Part shown: positions 1 to 10,211 of the stretch, in pieces
Layout: every line of letters begins with the position of its first letter
Position numbering within the stretch: the stretch's first letter is position 1
DNA from: Erwinia phyllosphaerae
GTDB lineage: Bacteria > Pseudomonadota > Gammaproteobacteria > Enterobacterales > Enterobacteriaceae
DNA length: 64,000 nucleotides
Direction: 5' to 3'
Assembly: GCF_019132875.1 (NCBI RefSeq)
Contig: NZ_JAHSPF010000009.1
Span: forward strand, 62,001-126,000
Program-made: the position numbers and the translations under genes
The notes under the pieces: model-generated
The model's database searches: none
What the model was told of the DNA's origin: nothing
Seen by the model: the letters and a program-made list of their open reading frames with translations, nothing else

Positions 1-2
1 AC

Positions 3-2465
3 TGGAGCAAAGCAATCAGCTGGCGCAGCGAGCTTCAGCTCACCGGCATCAATACCGCGCGGCAATATCCGGACTGGCCAGCGAAGCTGGACGGTAAAAT
101 CACCACGCGCGGCAGCCTGTATGGCGGTAGCTGGCAAATGCGCGTGCCGGAGCTGAAGCTGCGCGGCAACGTAAAACAGAATGCGGTCAGCGCCGACGGC
201 TCGCTTTACGGCAATAGCTATAACCAGTGGGATATTCCCGGCATCAGGCTGGTACTGGGCCGTAATAATATTGACCTGAAAGGCTCGCTGGGCGACAAGC
301 TGGCGCTGGATGCCAATATCGATGCGCAGCATCTGGATAACGCGCTGCCGGGCCTCGGCGGCGTAGCCAAAGGCACAGTTAAAGCGCGTGGAGATTTGAA
401 AGCGCCTCAGCTGCTGGCCGACTTAACCGCGACTGGTCTGCGCTGGCAGGCGATGAGTATCGCTCGCGTGGCGTTGCAGGGCGACGTCAAATCAGCCGAA
501 CAGGTTCAGGGTAAGGTGTCGCTACGTGTTGATGGCGTGAAGCAGGATGCACTGACAATTAACCGTCTGGATCTGGACGCCAGCGGTGATGAAAAAGCGC
601 ATCAGCTGAAGCTGACGGTTAACGGCAAACCGGTTTCCGGTCAGCTACAGCTGAACGGCAGCTTCGATCGTAGCCAGCAGCGCTGGCGCGGCACGCTCAA
701 TAACACGCACTTTGACACGCCGGTAGGAGAATGGCGCTTAACGCGCGCTATCGCGCTCGACTACCTTAACAGCAGCCAGACGGTTTCAGTGGGGCCACAC
801 TGTTGGCAAAACCCCAATGCCGAGCTGTGCGTACCGCAAACTATCGAAGCTGGCCCGGCTGGCCATGCGAAGGTCACGCTGAACCGTTTCGATCTGGCGA
901 TGATTAAACCTTTCCTGGGCGATGATACGCAGCTCAGTGGCGTATTCAGCGGCGATGCCGATGTCAGCTGGACGGCGGATGGCGGCTTACCGCAGGGTCG
1001 CGTCTCGCTGAAAGGCAACGGCGTGAAGGTGGCGCAGAATGTCGATGGCAATACGCTGCCGATAGCTTTCGACACGCTAAACCTGAATGCCGCGCTGCGT
1101 AACGGCCGCGCGCAGCTCGACTGGTTAATCCGCATTGCGAAAAACGGCCAGCTGGATGGCAACGTGCAGATTACCGATCCGCAGGTTAAACGCGGTCTTT
1201 CCGGCAACGTTAATATCAAAAATATCGATCTGGCGCTGATCAATCCGGCGCTGATGAAGGGTGAAAAGGCCGCTGGCATGTTAAACAGCGCGCTACGCCT
1301 GGGCGGTAGCCTGCAAAAACCGCAGATTTTCGGCCAGCTCGGCCTGAGAAACGTCGATATTAACGGCAGCTTTATGCCGGTTGACCTGACGGGCGCGAAC
1401 GTCAATATGGTCTTTAACGGCATGAGTTCTACGCTGGAAGGGCTGATTCAGACTTCTCACGGGCAGCTGGCGCTAAACGGCAACGCCGACTGGGCGCAGC
1501 TGAACGCCTGGCGAGCGCGTATCGCCGCGAAGGGTAGCAAGATCCGCGTCACCGTACCGCCGATGGTGCGTATGGATGTTTCGCCAGATCTGGAGTTCGA
1601 GGCCACGCCGGAGGCGTTTAACCTCAATGGTCGCGTTGATATTCCATGGGCGCGCGTTATCGTGCAGGAAGTTCCGGAAAGCGCGGTGGGCGTCTCTTCT
1701 GACGAAGTCATGCTGGATGAAAACCTGAAGCCGATTGCGCCGAAAAGCACGTCGATCCCAATTAACAGTAATCTGGTGATCCACGTTGGCGACGACGTAC
1801 GGCTCAGCGCCTTTGGTCTGAAAGCCAAACTGAATGGCGATCTTAAGCTGGCGCAGGATAAGCGCGGGCTGGGACTGAATGGACAGATCAATATCCCTTC
1901 AGGCCGCTTCCACGCCTATGGTCAGGACCTGATTGTGCGCAAAGGCGAGCTGCAGTTCTCCGGCCCGGCGGACCAGCCTTATCTTAATATCGAGGCGATC
2001 CGTAATCCGGAAGCGACGGAAGATGACGTCACTGTTGGTGTGCGCGTGACCGGTCTGGCGGATGAGCCTAAGGCAGAGGTCTTCTCCGATCCGGCCATGT
2101 CGCAGCAGGAAGCGCTCTCTTATCTGCTGCGCGGGCAGGGTTTAGATGCCACCGGCAGCGACAGTAGCGCATTAACCTCGGCACTTGTGGGATTAGGGCT
2201 TGCACAAAGTGGGCAGGTTGTGGGTAAAATCGGGGAGACTTTCGGCGTAAGTAATCTCGCGCTGGATACGGCAGGCGTTGGCGACAGCCAGCAGGTTCAG
2301 GTCAGCGGCTACGTGCTGCCGGGTCTACAGGTAAAATACGGTGTCGGCATATTTGATTCACTGGCGACGTTAACTCTACGTTATCGCCTGATGCCCAAAC
2401 TCTATTTGGAAGCGGTGTCTGGTGTTGACCAGGCCCTCGATGTGCTTTATCAGTTTGAGTTCTAG
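3..2465 (+). CDS. tamB: TamB, translocation and assembly module subunit (C-terminal part)
   Basis: The frame is open from the first bases, so this is the 3' part of a gene that begins before the window; 820 residues are visible. Known role: inner-membrane-anchored periplasmic protein that works with TamA and bridges the two membranes for phospholipid transport and outer-membrane protein assembly. The visible part is made of long alternating polar/hydrophobic beta-repeat sequence, as in the TamB beta-groove, and the last 350 or so residues match the conserved C-terminal DUF490 domain, ending in an aromatic Tyr-Gln-Phe-Glu-Phe terminus. ytfP starts 2 nt after the stop, the usual enterobacterial tamA-tamB-ytfP order, so the two are almost certainly co-transcribed. 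Confidence 0.95.
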   Translation, partial: WSKAISWRSELQLTGINTARQYPDWPAKLDGKITTRGSLYGGSWQMRVPELKLRGNVKQNAVSADGSLYGNSYNQWDIPGIRLVLGRNNIDLKGSLGDKLALDANIDAQHLDNALPGLGGVAKGTVKARGDLKAPQLLADLTATGLRWQAMSIARVALQGDVKSAEQVQGKVSLRVDGVKQDALTINRLDLDASGDEKAHQLKLTVNGKPVSGQLQLNGSFDRSQQRWRGTLNNTHFDTPVGEWRLTRAIALDYLNSSQTVSVGPHCWQNPNAELCVPQTIEAGPAGHAKVTLNRFDLAMIKPFLGDDTQLSGVFSGDADVSWTADGGLPQGRVSLKGNGVKVAQNVDGNTLPIAFDTLNLNAALRNGRAQLDWLIRIAKNGQLDGNVQITDPQVKRGLSGNVNIKNIDLALINPALMKGEKAAGMLNSALRLGGSLQKPQIFGQLGLRNVDINGSFMPVDLTGANVNMVFNGMSSTLEGLIQTSHGQLALNGNADWAQLNAWRARIAAKGSKIRVTVPPMVRMDVSPDLEFEATPEAFNLNGRVDIPWARVIVQEVPESAVGVSSDEVMLDENLKPIAPKSTSIPINSNLVIHVGDDVRLSAFGLKAKLNGDLKLAQDKRGLGLNGQINIPSGRFHAYGQDLIVRKGELQFSGPADQPYLNIEAIRNPEATEDDVTVGVRVTGLADEPKAEVFSDPAMSQQEALSYLLRGQGLDATGSDSSALTSALVGLGLAQSGQVVGKIGETFGVSNLALDTAGVGDSQQVQVSGYVLPGLQVKYGVGIFDSLATLTLRYRLMPKLYLEAVSGVDQALDVLYQFEF

Positions 2466-2467
2466 CA

Positions 2468-2821
2468 ATGCGAATAATTGTCTACGGCAGCCTGAGACGA
2501 AAGCAAGGCAACAGTCACTGGATGACCAACGGGCAGTGGCTGGGCGATCACCAAATCGACGGCTATGAGCTATACAATCTGGGCCTCTATCCCGGCGTCA
2601 TTGCGGGTAGCGGCCAGGTTTACTGTGAAGTTTACCGGGTGGACGCCTCTACGCTGGGCGAGCTTGATGCGCTCAGAACCAAAGGCGGCGAGTATAAACG
2701 TGAGCTGATGCCAACGCCTTACGGCAGCGCCTGGCTCTACGTTTATCAACGTTCGGTAAAAGGAAAGCAACGTATAACCAGCGGAGACTGGCTACGGCGG
2801 GACGACCAGGATCCGGCTTAA
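2468..2821 (+). CDS. ytfP: YtfP, gamma-glutamylcyclotransferase-family protein
   Basis: 117 residues, close to E. coli YtfP. The N-terminal Tyr-Gly-Ser-Leu-Arg motif and the Tyr-Pro-Gly segment near residue 40 are typical of the GGCT/AIG2-like fold, which binds gamma-glutamyl-type substrates. The physiological substrate of YtfP is not established. It starts 2 nt after the tamB stop, so translation is probably coupled to tamB, and it is followed directly by a strong bidirectional terminator. Confidence 0.9.
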   Translation: MRIIVYGSLRRKQGNSHWMTNGQWLGDHQIDGYELYNLGLYPGVIAGSGQVYCEVYRVDASTLGELDALRTKGGEYKRELMPTPYGSAWLYVYQRSVKGKQRITSGDWLRRDDQDPA

Positions 2822-2823
2822 CC

Positions 2824-2870
2824 CATAAATAAAAACACCGCTCACTGAGCGGTGTTTTTTTATCTGTCCG
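2824..2870. repeat. Bidirectional terminator, left copy of a 47-bp direct repeat
   Basis: An intrinsic terminator whose stem AACACCGCTCA/TGAGCGGTGTT has A and T tracts on both sides, so it can stop transcripts from either direction. The 47 bp from the CATAAAT start to the ATCTGTCCG end are repeated at 3402-3448 with only two differences, both in the loop. It ends the tamB-ytfP transcript. Confidence 0.9.
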
Positions 2871-2969
2871 CTGCGGCGTGCTGCGCAAAAATGAAGCGTT
2901 ATTTTGACGGCATTTTCAAACTCTGACAGACTTCTTGTCATCAATATTGATTCTTTAGCAGAGAAAACC

Positions 2970-3410
2970 ATGGCTTCTCAATATGAAAGTGATTTTTATG
3001 GCTGGACGCTGGAACAGGCGGGGTTACTGCAAACGGGTAACCTGGATCAGCTGGACACAAGGAACCTGCTTGAGGAAATCAGAAGCATGGGCAACAGTGA
3101 ACGCCGCGAACTGGAATCGCGCCTTGAGGTGTTATTTATGCATCTGCTGAAATGGCAATATCAGCCTGCTTATCGGGGACGCAGCTGGCAGCTGGCAATC
3201 GCGGAACAGCGCAGAAAAATAGTCCGTCGGCTGGCGCGCAATCCCAGTCTGAAAAGTGAATTAGCAGATTTGACGGCGGATGTTTGGGGGGATGCGCTAC
3301 TTTCTGCCGCAAGGGAAACGGGGGCAGAAGCCAGCGATTTTCCACAGAAGCTGCCGTGGAGCTGGGAACAGCTTATGGACAATGCTTTTTTTCCAGATAG
3401 TCATAAATAA
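2970..3410 (+). CDS. DUF29 family protein
   Basis: 146 residues from the ATG at 2970, preceded by AGAGAAAA; an in-frame ATG at 2904 would add 22 residues unlike the family. The start Met-Ala-Ser-Gln-Tyr-Glu-Ser-Asp-Phe-Tyr-Gly-Trp is typical of DUF29, as is the helical Leu-Leu-Glu-Glu-Ile-Arg-Ser-Met-Gly segment. DUF29 proteins are small, mostly helical and of unknown function, scattered among cyanobacteria and proteobacteria and probably spread horizontally. The gene is bracketed by two near-identical terminators, and its stop codon lies inside the right-hand copy. That suggests it was inserted between ytfP and ppa. Confidence 0.82.
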   Translation: MASQYESDFYGWTLEQAGLLQTGNLDQLDTRNLLEEIRSMGNSERRELESRLEVLFMHLLKWQYQPAYRGRSWQLAIAEQRRKIVRRLARNPSLKSELADLTADVWGDALLSAARETGAEASDFPQKLPWSWEQLMDNAFFPDSHK

Positions 3411-3448
3411 AAACACCGCTCATCGAGCGGTGTTTTTTTATCTGTCCG
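3402..3448. repeat. Bidirectional terminator, right copy of the 47-bp direct repeat
   Basis: Near-identical copy of the sequence at 2824-2870. The stem is flanked by A and T tracts, so it serves both the DUF29 gene (+ strand) and ppa (- strand). The TAA of the DUF29 gene (3408-3410) is part of the repeat. The original arrangement was probably one terminator shared by the convergent genes ytfP and ppa. Confidence 0.9.
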
Positions 3449-3461
3449 AAAGCGCGGAAGC

Positions 3462-3989
3462 TTACTTCTTAGCGCGTTCGAAAGAGGCAACGATTTCAGC
3501 TTTCGCCGCTTCAGCGTTGTCCCAGCCTTCCACTTTAACCCATTTGCCTTTTTCCAGCGCTTTATACTGCTCGAAGAAGTGGGTGATCTGCGCGCGCAGC
3601 AGTTCTGGCAGGTCGTTCACATCTTTAATGTGATCGTACTCTTTAGTCAGCTTGGTGTGCGGAACCGCCACCAGCTTGGCATCTTCACCAGACTCATCGG
3701 TCATTTTCAGCACGCCAACCGGACGGCAGCGAATAACCGAACCCGGCTGCAGTGGGTATGGCGTCGGCACCAGCACGTCTACCGGATCTCCATCCAGAGA
3801 CAGGGTGTGGTTGATGTAGCCGTAGTTGCACGGGTAAAACATGGCGGTAGACATGAAACGGTCTACAAACAGCGTGCCGGAGTCTTTATCTACTTCATAT
3901 TTGATCGGATCGGCATTGGCCGGAATTTCGATCACAACGTAGATATCTTCTGGCAGATCTTTACCCGCTGGAACCTGGTTTAAACTCAT
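3462..3989 (-). CDS. ppa: Inorganic pyrophosphatase (family I)
   Basis: 175 residues, the standard length for the hexameric Mg-dependent enterobacterial enzyme that hydrolyses pyrophosphate in the cytoplasm and so drives biosynthetic reactions forward. The signature Asp-Gly-Asp-Pro-Val-Asp, with its metal-binding aspartates, is present near residue 66, and the N-terminus Met-Ser-Leu-Asn-Gln-Val-Pro-Ala-Gly is typical. A GGAATTC ribosome site precedes the ATG. It is transcribed alone and ends at the bidirectional terminator at 3402-3448. Confidence 0.98.
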   Translation of the reverse strand: MSLNQVPAGKDLPEDIYVVIEIPANADPIKYEVDKDSGTLFVDRFMSTAMFYPCNYGYINHTLSLDGDPVDVLVPTPYPLQPGSVIRCRPVGVLKMTDESGEDAKLVAVPHTKLTKEYDHIKDVNDLPELLRAQITHFFEQYKALEKGKWVKVEGWDNAEAAKAEIVASFERAKK

Positions 3990-4148
3990 GGTGAATTCCT
4001 TTAATCGTCTTAAATCAAGTGACGCTCATTATAGCCAACTGGATATAAAAGTATTCCCCCTTTTTGGGCTTTCGGAATGCTCCAGTATGGCGTGCGTATG
4101 CGCTGCTTATGGCGATAAAACCCGGTAGAAAAAGCGGGTTTTAAGCCA

Positions 4149-4178
4149 TAAAAAAGGGCGATGCTGAGATCGCCCTTA
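4149..4178 (-). terminator. Intrinsic terminator of fbp
   Basis: On the minus strand, AAGGGCGAT and ATCGCCCTT form a hairpin with a short CTCAGC loop, followed by a run of T. It lies 14 nt beyond the fbp stop. Confidence 0.85.
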
Positions 4179-4192
4179 ACCGAAATTTTGTC

Positions 4193-5191
4193 TTAAGCGT
4201 CCGGGTATTCGCGCAGGAAACGTTCGGTGTCGTCGACCATATCGGTGTTGCCGACAAAGAACGGCGAGCGCTGGTGCAGCGTTTCCGGCACCAGGTCCAG
4301 AATACGGTTTTTACCGTCGCTGGCTTTACCGCCGGCCTGCTCGGCCAGGAACGCCATCGGGTTGCACTCATACAGCAGGCGCAGCTTGCCTTGTGGATGG
4401 CTGGCGGTGCTTGGGTAGAGATAGATACCGCCCTTCAACAGGTTGCGATGGAAATCCGCCACCAGAGAGCCGATATAGCGCGAGGTATAAGGACGACGGG
4501 TAAGCTTGTCTTCTTCCTGGCAGAATTTCAGGTACTTCTTCACGCCCTGAGGGAAACGGATGTAGTTTCCTTCGTTAATGGAATAGGTATAACCCTTTTC
4601 CGGGAACGCCATTTTTTCTGCGCTGAGGCAGAACACGCCCAGCGAAGGATCGTAGGTAAAGGCGTGGACGCCACAGCCGGTAGTGTAAACCAGCATGGTG
4701 GAAGAGCCGTAAACCACGTAGCCCGCAGCGACCTGCTGGCTGCCCGGCTGCAGGAAATCTTCTTCCGTTACGCGCGTGCCCGGCGGCGTGATGCGACGGT
4801 AGATAGAGAAGATGGTGCCTACGGAAACGTTTACGTCAATGTTTGAAGAGCCGTCCAGCGGATCCATCAGCACCACGTACTTGCCGTTTTCCACGCCTTC
4901 GAAAATGACGATTTCGTCTTCTTCTTCAGAGGCGATACCGGCAACGATGCCGCGCGCCTTCAGTGCGGCCTTCAGTTTCTCGTTGGCAAACAGATCGAGT
5001 TTCATCTGCTGTTCGCCCTGAACGTTTTCTACGCCGCTGGCGCCCAGAATATCGACCAGGCCCGCTTTGTTAATGTCGCGGTGAATGATTTTTGCGCCCA
5101 GCTTGATAGCTGAAATCAGCGCCGTCAGCTCACCTGTGGCGTGAGGAAAGTCGTGTTGCTTCTCGACGATAAATTCGCCTAACGTTTTCAT
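4193..5191 (-). CDS. fbp: Fructose-1,6-bisphosphatase class I
   Basis: 332 residues from the ATG at 5191, exactly the E. coli length; an upstream in-frame ATG at 5236 would add 15 unrelated residues. The enzyme dephosphorylates fructose-1,6-bisphosphate in gluconeogenesis. The metal-binding motif [10 protein letters not shown] is seen near residue 113, and the Glu-Glu-Asp-Glu segment just before it supplies further metal ligands. It is divergent from mpl, with the two starts 169 bp apart, and has its own terminator. Confidence 0.98.
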   Translation of the reverse strand: MKTLGEFIVEKQHDFPHATGELTALISAIKLGAKIIHRDINKAGLVDILGASGVENVQGEQQMKLDLFANEKLKAALKARGIVAGIASEEEDEIVIFEGVENGKYVVLMDPLDGSSNIDVNVSVGTIFSIYRRITPPGTRVTEEDFLQPGSQQVAAGYVVYGSSTMLVYTTGCGVHAFTYDPSLGVFCLSAEKMAFPEKGYTYSINEGNYIRFPQGVKKYLKFCQEEDKLTRRPYTSRYIGSLVADFHRNLLKGGIYLYPSTASHPQGKLRLLYECNPMAFLAEQAGGKASDGKNRILDLVPETLHQRSPFFVGNTDMVDDTERFLREYPDA

Positions 5192-5360
5192 AACACAATC
5201 CCTGAATCTGCGGTTGAACAGCAGCCTGTGAAACAAACTGCCAACGTATGTCGAGGCAGTTTAGCTGAATGAGGGGTAAAGAACATAGGGCAAATTCCGT
5301 TTCTTCCGCACGATGAGGACGCTACACTGTGCACCGACCCTTTCAGTAAACGGACCTTTT

Positions 5361-6716
5361 ATGCGTATTCACATCCTCGGTATCTGCGGCACTTTCATGG
5401 GCGGTCTGGCAATGCTGGCCCGATCGCTGGGCCATGAAGTGACCGGTTCTGATGCCAACGTTTATCCGCCGATGAGCACGCTTTTAGAAAAGCAAGGTAT
5501 TGATTTAATTCAGGGATACGATGCATCCCAGCTCGATCCGGCGCCCGATTTAGTGATTATCGGCAACGCGATGACCCGCGGTAACGCCTGTGTCGAAGCG
5601 GTGCTGGAACGTAATATTCCTTACCTTTCCGGGCCGCAGTGGCTGCACGATTTTGTGCTGCGTGACCGCTGGGTAATTGCGGTTGCCGGAACGCACGGAA
5701 AAACCACGACGGCAGGCATGACAGCATGGATCCTGCAGGCCTGCGGGCTGGAACCGGGCTTTGTTATCGGCGGCGTGCCGGGGAACTTCGACGTATCGGC
5801 AACTTTAGGAAAAAGCCCATTCTTCGTAATTGAAGCGGACGAATATGACTGCGCCTTCTTCGATAAACGTTCCAAATTTGTGCACTACTGCCCGCGTACG
5901 CTGATCCTCAATAACCTGGAATTCGATCACGCGGATATTTTTGACGATCTGCGCGCCATTCAGCGTCAGTTCCACCATCTGGTACGTATCGTACCGGGCC
6001 AGGGCCGCATTATCCTGCCGGAACATGACAGCAATCTGAAACAGGTTATCGCGATGGGCTGCTGGAGCGAGCAGGAAAGTACCGGGGAAGCCGGACGCTG
6101 GCAGGCGAAAAAGCTCACGCCGGACGCATCGCACTGGGAAGTCTGGCTGGACGGCGAGCGCGTAGCGGAAGTGAACTGGTCGCTGGTGGGCGAACACAAC
6201 ATGCATAACGGCATGATGGCTATCGCCGCCGCGCGCCATGTTGGCGTCAGGCCAGAAGATGCAGGACGAGCGCTGGATGACTTTATTAACGCGCGTCGTC
6301 GTCTGGAACTGCGTGGCGAGGCCAACGGCATCAAGGTTTACGACGATTTCGCCCATCATCCTACCGCTATTCTGGCAACCATGACGGCGCTGCGCAGCAA
6401 AGTGGGGGGCAGAGCGCGTATCCTGGCGGTACTGGAGCCGCGTTCCAACACCATGAAAATGGGCGTGAGCAAGGACGATCTGGCCCCGGCGCTGGGAAGA
6501 GCGGACGAAGTCTTTTTGCTACAGCCGCACCATATTCCCTGGCAGGTAGCGGAAGTTGCGGAAGCCTGCGTGCAGCCAGCACACTGGAGCGCAGATGTGG
6601 ATACGCTGGTAGAGATGATTGCGAAAACCGCGCAGCCGGGCGACTACATTCTGGTAATGAGCAACGGCGGCTTTGGCGGCATTCACCAGAAACTGTTGGA
6701 CAGGCTGGCTAAGTAA
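5361..6716 (+). CDS. mpl: UDP-N-acetylmuramate:L-alanyl-gamma-D-glutamyl-meso-diaminopimelate ligase
   Basis: 451 residues from the ATG at 5361. The family usually begins Met-Arg-Ile-His-Ile-Leu-Gly-Ile-Cys-Gly-Thr-Phe, so the in-frame ATG at 5313 is not favoured. Mpl attaches the recycled murein tripeptide to UDP-MurNAc in cell-wall recycling. The Mur-ligase ATP loop Ala-Gly-Thr-His-Gly-Lys-Thr-Thr-Thr is at about residue 109, and the Glu-Ala-Asp-Glu-Tyr-Asp and Asp-Asp-Phe-Ala-His-His-Pro motifs of the family follow. It is convergent with darP. Confidence 0.97.
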   Translation: MRIHILGICGTFMGGLAMLARSLGHEVTGSDANVYPPMSTLLEKQGIDLIQGYDASQLDPAPDLVIIGNAMTRGNACVEAVLERNIPYLSGPQWLHDFVLRDRWVIAVAGTHGKTTTAGMTAWILQACGLEPGFVIGGVPGNFDVSATLGKSPFFVIEADEYDCAFFDKRSKFVHYCPRTLILNNLEFDHADIFDDLRAIQRQFHHLVRIVPGQGRIILPEHDSNLKQVIAMGCWSEQESTGEAGRWQAKKLTPDASHWEVWLDGERVAEVNWSLVGEHNMHNGMMAIAAARHVGVRPEDAGRALDDFINARRRLELRGEANGIKVYDDFAHHPTAILATMTALRSKVGGRARILAVLEPRSNTMKMGVSKDDLAPALGRADEVFLLQPHHIPWQVAEVAEACVQPAHWSADVDTLVEMIAKTAQPGDYILVMSNGGFGGIHQKLLDRLAK

Positions 6717-6755
6717 CTCTGCGGGGCGCTGCGGGCATATCAACCCGCAGCGTTG

Positions 6756-7301
6756 TCAGGAGGCTTCGGCCAGTTCGCGCAGATACTGGAAAATCTGGCG
6801 GGCAGATTTCGGCGGCTTATTGGCCGCTTTTTCTTTTTGCGCATTGCGGATCATCGAACGCAGCTGCTGGCGGTCGGCATCCGGATAAAGCTGTAGCACG
6901 TCGGCCATCGCGTCATCGCCTTCGGCAATCAGACGATCGCGCAGCATTTCCAGCTTGTGGAACAGCGCAACCTGCTGGTTGTGACGGTTCTTCAGCTTGT
7001 CCAGCGCCTGGCGGATCGGGTCTTCATCACGCGAACGCAGCATTTTACCAATCAGCTGCAGCTGACGGCGGCGTCCTTCCTTTTTAATTTTCTGCGCCAG
7101 CTCAATGGCGGCACGAAGATCCTCGTCCAGCGGGATTTTATCCAGCGAATTGCTGCTCAGATCCACCAGCTCGGCACCCAGGCGCTTTAGCTCCTCGGCG
7201 TCACGTTTGATTTCACTTTTACTGACCCAGATAATCTCATCGTCATCTTCTTCGTTGCTATCTGGTACTTCATCGAGCCAGTCGTCAGGCTGCTTGGTCA
7301 T
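6756..7301 (-). CDS. darP: DarP (YjgA), ribosome biogenesis factor
   Basis: 181 residues, DUF615 family, highly charged and helical, with an acidic N-terminus (Asn-Glu-Glu-Asp-Asp-Asp-Glu) followed by [11 protein letters not shown]. In E. coli DarP associates with late 50S precursors and promotes peptidyl-transferase centre maturation. The position, opposite mpl and divergent from pmbA, is the conserved enterobacterial one. Confidence 0.95.
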   Translation of the reverse strand: MTKQPDDWLDEVPDSNEEDDDEIIWVSKSEIKRDAEELKRLGAELVDLSSNSLDKIPLDEDLRAAIELAQKIKKEGRRRQLQLIGKMLRSRDEDPIRQALDKLKNRHNQQVALFHKLEMLRDRLIAEGDDAMADVLQLYPDADRQQLRSMIRNAQKEKAANKPPKSARQIFQYLRELAEAS

Positions 7302-7463
7302 GGGAGGCTCCCTAAAAAAGAGGCTAATGCTATCAGGAAACTCAGGCTACTGCGAAATTGTTCTCTGAGTCTGTTAGACTCAGGTAAACCTCAACCCCTG
7401 AAGAGTCCGGAAATCTGGTGATTTACACCCAGAAAAACCCTCTGTTAATTATATGGTAGGTCA

Positions 7464-8804
7464 ATGAAATTACTCTCCCAAGTTGCAGAACAGCGTAAAA
7501 CCCTCGAACAGGCGGTAGCGACAGCACTCGAACTGGCCAAAGCCAGCACCGATGGGGCGGAAGTTGCCGTGACCAGAACCACAGGTATCAGCGTAAGCAC
7601 CCGCTACGGCGAGGTAGAGAACGTTGAATTTAACAGCGATGGCGCGCTGGGCATCACCGTTTATCATCAGAACCGTAAAGGTAGCGCCTCGTCCACCGAT
7701 CTCAGTCCGGATGCGATTGCGCGCACCGTGCAGGCCGCTGTCGACATTGCTCGCTATACCTCAGCCGATCCTTTCGCTGGCGTAGCGGATCGTGAGCTGC
7801 TGGCGTTTGACGCACCGGATCTGGATCTTTTCCATCCTTCCGATCTCGATCCGGATAAAGCGATTGAAATAGCGGCCCGCGCCGAACAGGCCGCGCTGGC
7901 AGCCGACGAGCGCATTACCAATACCGAAGGCGGCAGCTTTAACAGCCATATCGGCATGAAGGTATTTGGCAACAGCCACGGTATGATCCAGGGCTACTCT
8001 TCCAGCCGCCACTCTGTTTCGGCCAGCGTGATTGCCGAAGCCGGCGGCGACATGGAGCGCGACTATGCCTACACCATTGGCCGCGCGATGGAAGATTTAA
8101 AGTCGCCGGAATGGGTAGGTGAAGAGTGTGCACGCCGCACGCTGTCGCGCCTTTCGCCACGCAAGCTTTCCACGATGAAGGCACCGGTTATTTTCGCTGC
8201 TGAAGTGGCGACCGGACTGTTTGGCCATCTGGTCGGTGCCATCAGCGGCGGCAGCGTTTACCGTAAATCTACCTTCCTGCTTGATGCGATGGGCCAGCAG
8301 ATCCTGCCTGAATGGCTGACGATTCAGGAACAGCCGCATCTGCTTAAAGGGCTGGCGTCGACGCCGTTTGACAGTGAAGGCGTACGGACCGAGAAACGCG
8401 ACATCATTAAGGACGGCGTGCTGCAAACCTGGCTGCTGACCAGCTACTCAGCGCGCAAGCTGGGCTTGAAAAGCACCGGCCACGCGGGCGGCATCCATAA
8501 CTGGCGTATTAACGGCCAGGGCGACAGCTTTGAGCAGCTGCTGAAAAAGATGGGCACGGGCCTGGTGGTGACTGAACTGATGGGGCAGGGCGTCAGCGGC
8601 ATCACCGGTGACTATTCACGCGGCGCGGCGGGTTTCTGGGTTGAAAACGGCGTGATCCAGTATCCGGTCAGTGAAATTACTATCGCAGGCAACCTGAAAG
8701 ATATGTGGCGCAACATGGTCACCATCGGCAGCGATATCGAAACCTGCAGTAATATTCAGTGTGGTTCCGTTCTGATCCCGGAAATGAAAATCGCCGGTCA
8801 GTAA
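7464..8804 (+). CDS. pmbA: PmbA/TldE, metalloprotease subunit
   Basis: 446 residues, E. coli-like length. PmbA (TldE) forms a heterodimer with TldD, which carries the catalytic zinc site. The complex degrades unfolded peptides, processes microcin B17 and affects CcdA antitoxin stability. The conserved C-terminal region [19 protein letters not shown] is clearly present. tldD is not in this window. The gene is followed by a strong terminator that closes the core block. Confidence 0.97.
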   Translation: MKLLSQVAEQRKTLEQAVATALELAKASTDGAEVAVTRTTGISVSTRYGEVENVEFNSDGALGITVYHQNRKGSASSTDLSPDAIARTVQAAVDIARYTSADPFAGVADRELLAFDAPDLDLFHPSDLDPDKAIEIAARAEQAALAADERITNTEGGSFNSHIGMKVFGNSHGMIQGYSSSRHSVSASVIAEAGGDMERDYAYTIGRAMEDLKSPEWVGEECARRTLSRLSPRKLSTMKAPVIFAAEVATGLFGHLVGAISGGSVYRKSTFLLDAMGQQILPEWLTIQEQPHLLKGLASTPFDSEGVRTEKRDIIKDGVLQTWLLTSYSARKLGLKSTGHAGGIHNWRINGQGDSFEQLLKKMGTGLVVTELMGQGVSGITGDYSRGAAGFWVENGVIQYPVSEITIAGNLKDMWRNMVTIGSDIETCSNIQCGSVLIPEMKIAGQ

Positions 8805-8810
8805 CGCAAT

Positions 8811-8842
8811 AAAGAAGAGGCCGCCCGGGCCTCTTCTTTTTT
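8811..8842 (+). terminator. Intrinsic terminator of pmbA
   Basis: AAAGAAGAGGCC/GGCCTCTTCTTT form a long hairpin ending in a T run, 7 nt after the pmbA stop. Because the stem has A and T tracts on both sides it may also stop readthrough from the minus-strand operon. Confidence 0.88.
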
Positions 8843-8913
8843 ACAGCGCGATCTTATCAAAGCTTTTCTCTAAATCTGTTTAAGTCTTCATTGCGGGCTT
8901 CACGCCGCTGAAA

Positions 8914-9501
8914 TTAAATCCATAAAAAAGCTACGGCGACTAACAGCAGCAGGCCAAAGATCTTATCCTGATTTTTACTGAACGCGCTCTCTTTGTTTTT
9001 GAGAATGACATCCGCTGAATAACTCCAGACCAGATGAGACAGCAAGTTACAGAGCGTAATGATGACGGCTAAGGCAATTCCGTAGACGTGGTTGGTAGCC
9101 TGCTGTGAAAACAAAGAAAAAATCGTGATGATAATAGTGATGTTTTTAGGATTAAGCGCCTGGGCTAAAACACCATGAAAGAAGCCGCCGCGAACCTCTT
9201 TCTTTTTATTAACGTCAGATTTAGAAGTCAGCATCAGGTAAGCAATATAGAGCATGTAGCCGCTGCCCAGGACTTTAGCTACGAGCGAAAGCATCGTAAA
9301 TCTGCTTAATATTTCCTCTGCGCCAAACGCCACAATTAAAGAATAAATGAACGGAAGAACCTGTAGGCCTCCGATAAACTTTAATGTCTTCTTAAAACCG
9401 GCTGATGATGCAAGGCTTAAACACAATATATTGGTTGGACCCGGAGAGAGAGCCAAAGGTAAATTAACCAAAAGGGCACTAAGTATAAATTTTGTATCCA
9501 T
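8914..9501 (-). CDS. LysE/RhtB family amino-acid exporter
   Basis: 195 residues with five to six hydrophobic segments. The N-terminal Leu-Ser-Pro-Gly-Pro-Thr-Asn-Ile-Leu-Cys is the classic RhtB/LysE signature in the first loop. Family members export amino acids and their derivatives (homoserine, threonine, leucine analogues) across the inner membrane. Its start overlaps the stop of the SDR gene by one base (TAATG), so it is the last gene of a three-gene operon. The context suggests that it exports the product of the two enzymes upstream. A+T content is clearly higher than in the flanking core genes. Confidence 0.85.
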   Translation of the reverse strand: MDTKFILSALLVNLPLALSPGPTNILCLSLASSAGFKKTLKFIGGLQVLPFIYSLIVAFGAEEILSRFTMLSLVAKVLGSGYMLYIAYLMLTSKSDVNKKKEVRGGFFHGVLAQALNPKNITIIITIFSLFSQQATNHVYGIALAVIITLCNLLSHLVWSYSADVILKNKESAFSKNQDKIFGLLLLVAVAFLWI

Positions 9502-10211
9502 TAGATATCCTTAAATGCAGACCAGCCGCCATCGACAAACAGAGTGCTTCCGGTGGTAAAAGAGGATTTTGACGACAGTAAAAAAAGAACGGCTTCGGCT
9601 ACCTCTGCTACTGTGCCGGTTCTTTTTAAAATATGATTGTTATTTATCTTCCGCATTAACGCATCATCATTGTAATATTGCTCAGTCAACGATGTTCTGA
9701 TTACGCCCGGCGCTACCGAATTTACCCTGATGTTTTTATGCGCCAGTTCAACGGCCAGGCATTTTGTCAGGCCGATAAGGGCGTGCTTGCTGGAAACGTA
9801 GGCGCTTCTGTCAGGCTCGCCTAAAACACCTGAAACCGATGAGATATTTACGACGGAAGCGCCAGACTTTAACCTGCCTTGTAACGACTGCACAGCGATG
9901 AAAAAGGAGTCTACGTTAACGCTAAACACCTTTTTCCATTCTTTGTAGGTAAGGTCGGAAAGTGAACAAATTTCTCTGATTCCGGCACTGTAAATAATGC
10001 CATCCAGTGCTAAGTCATCCGGCAACGCTTTTAATGTTTTTTCCACCTCTTCCGGTTTTGACAGGTCAACAAAAAAGTAGTCGTTTCCAGCATGTTTGGC
10101 ATCGGGTTTTTTGATGTCAAAGATCGTCAGCTGATGGTTTTCATCAAGTAATTTTGACGCTACTTCTGCTCCAATCCCGCTGGCTCCCCCAAAAATTAAA
10201 TAATGACTCAT
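9501..10211 (-). CDS. Short-chain dehydrogenase/reductase (SDR)
   Basis: 236 residues, classical SDR. The N-terminal Gly-Gly-Ala-Ser-Gly-Ile-Gly is the nucleotide-binding motif. The catalytic Ser lies in Asn-Ile-Ser-Ser-Val-Ser-Gly and the catalytic pair in Tyr-Val-Ser-Ser-Lys. The Asp in Ile-Phe-Asp-Ile after the second beta strand suggests NAD rather than NADP. Its ATG overlaps the stop of the dioxygenase gene (ATGA), so the two are translationally coupled. By analogy with the Bacillus thuringiensis isoleucine dioxygenase/4-hydroxyisoleucine dehydrogenase pair, it may oxidise the hydroxyl group installed by the dioxygenase. The substrate is inferred, not shown. Confidence 0.85.
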   Translation of the reverse strand: MSHYLIFGGASGIGAEVASKLLDENHQLTIFDIKKPDAKHAGNDYFFVDLSKPEEVEKTLKALPDDLALDGIIYSAGIREICSLSDLTYKEWKKVFSVNVDSFFIAVQSLQGRLKSGASVVNISSVSGVLGEPDRSAYVSSKHALIGLTKCLAVELAHKNIRVNSVAPGVIRTSLTEQYYNDDALMRKINNNHILKRTGTVAEVAEAVLFLLSSKSSFTTGSTLFVDGGWSAFKDI

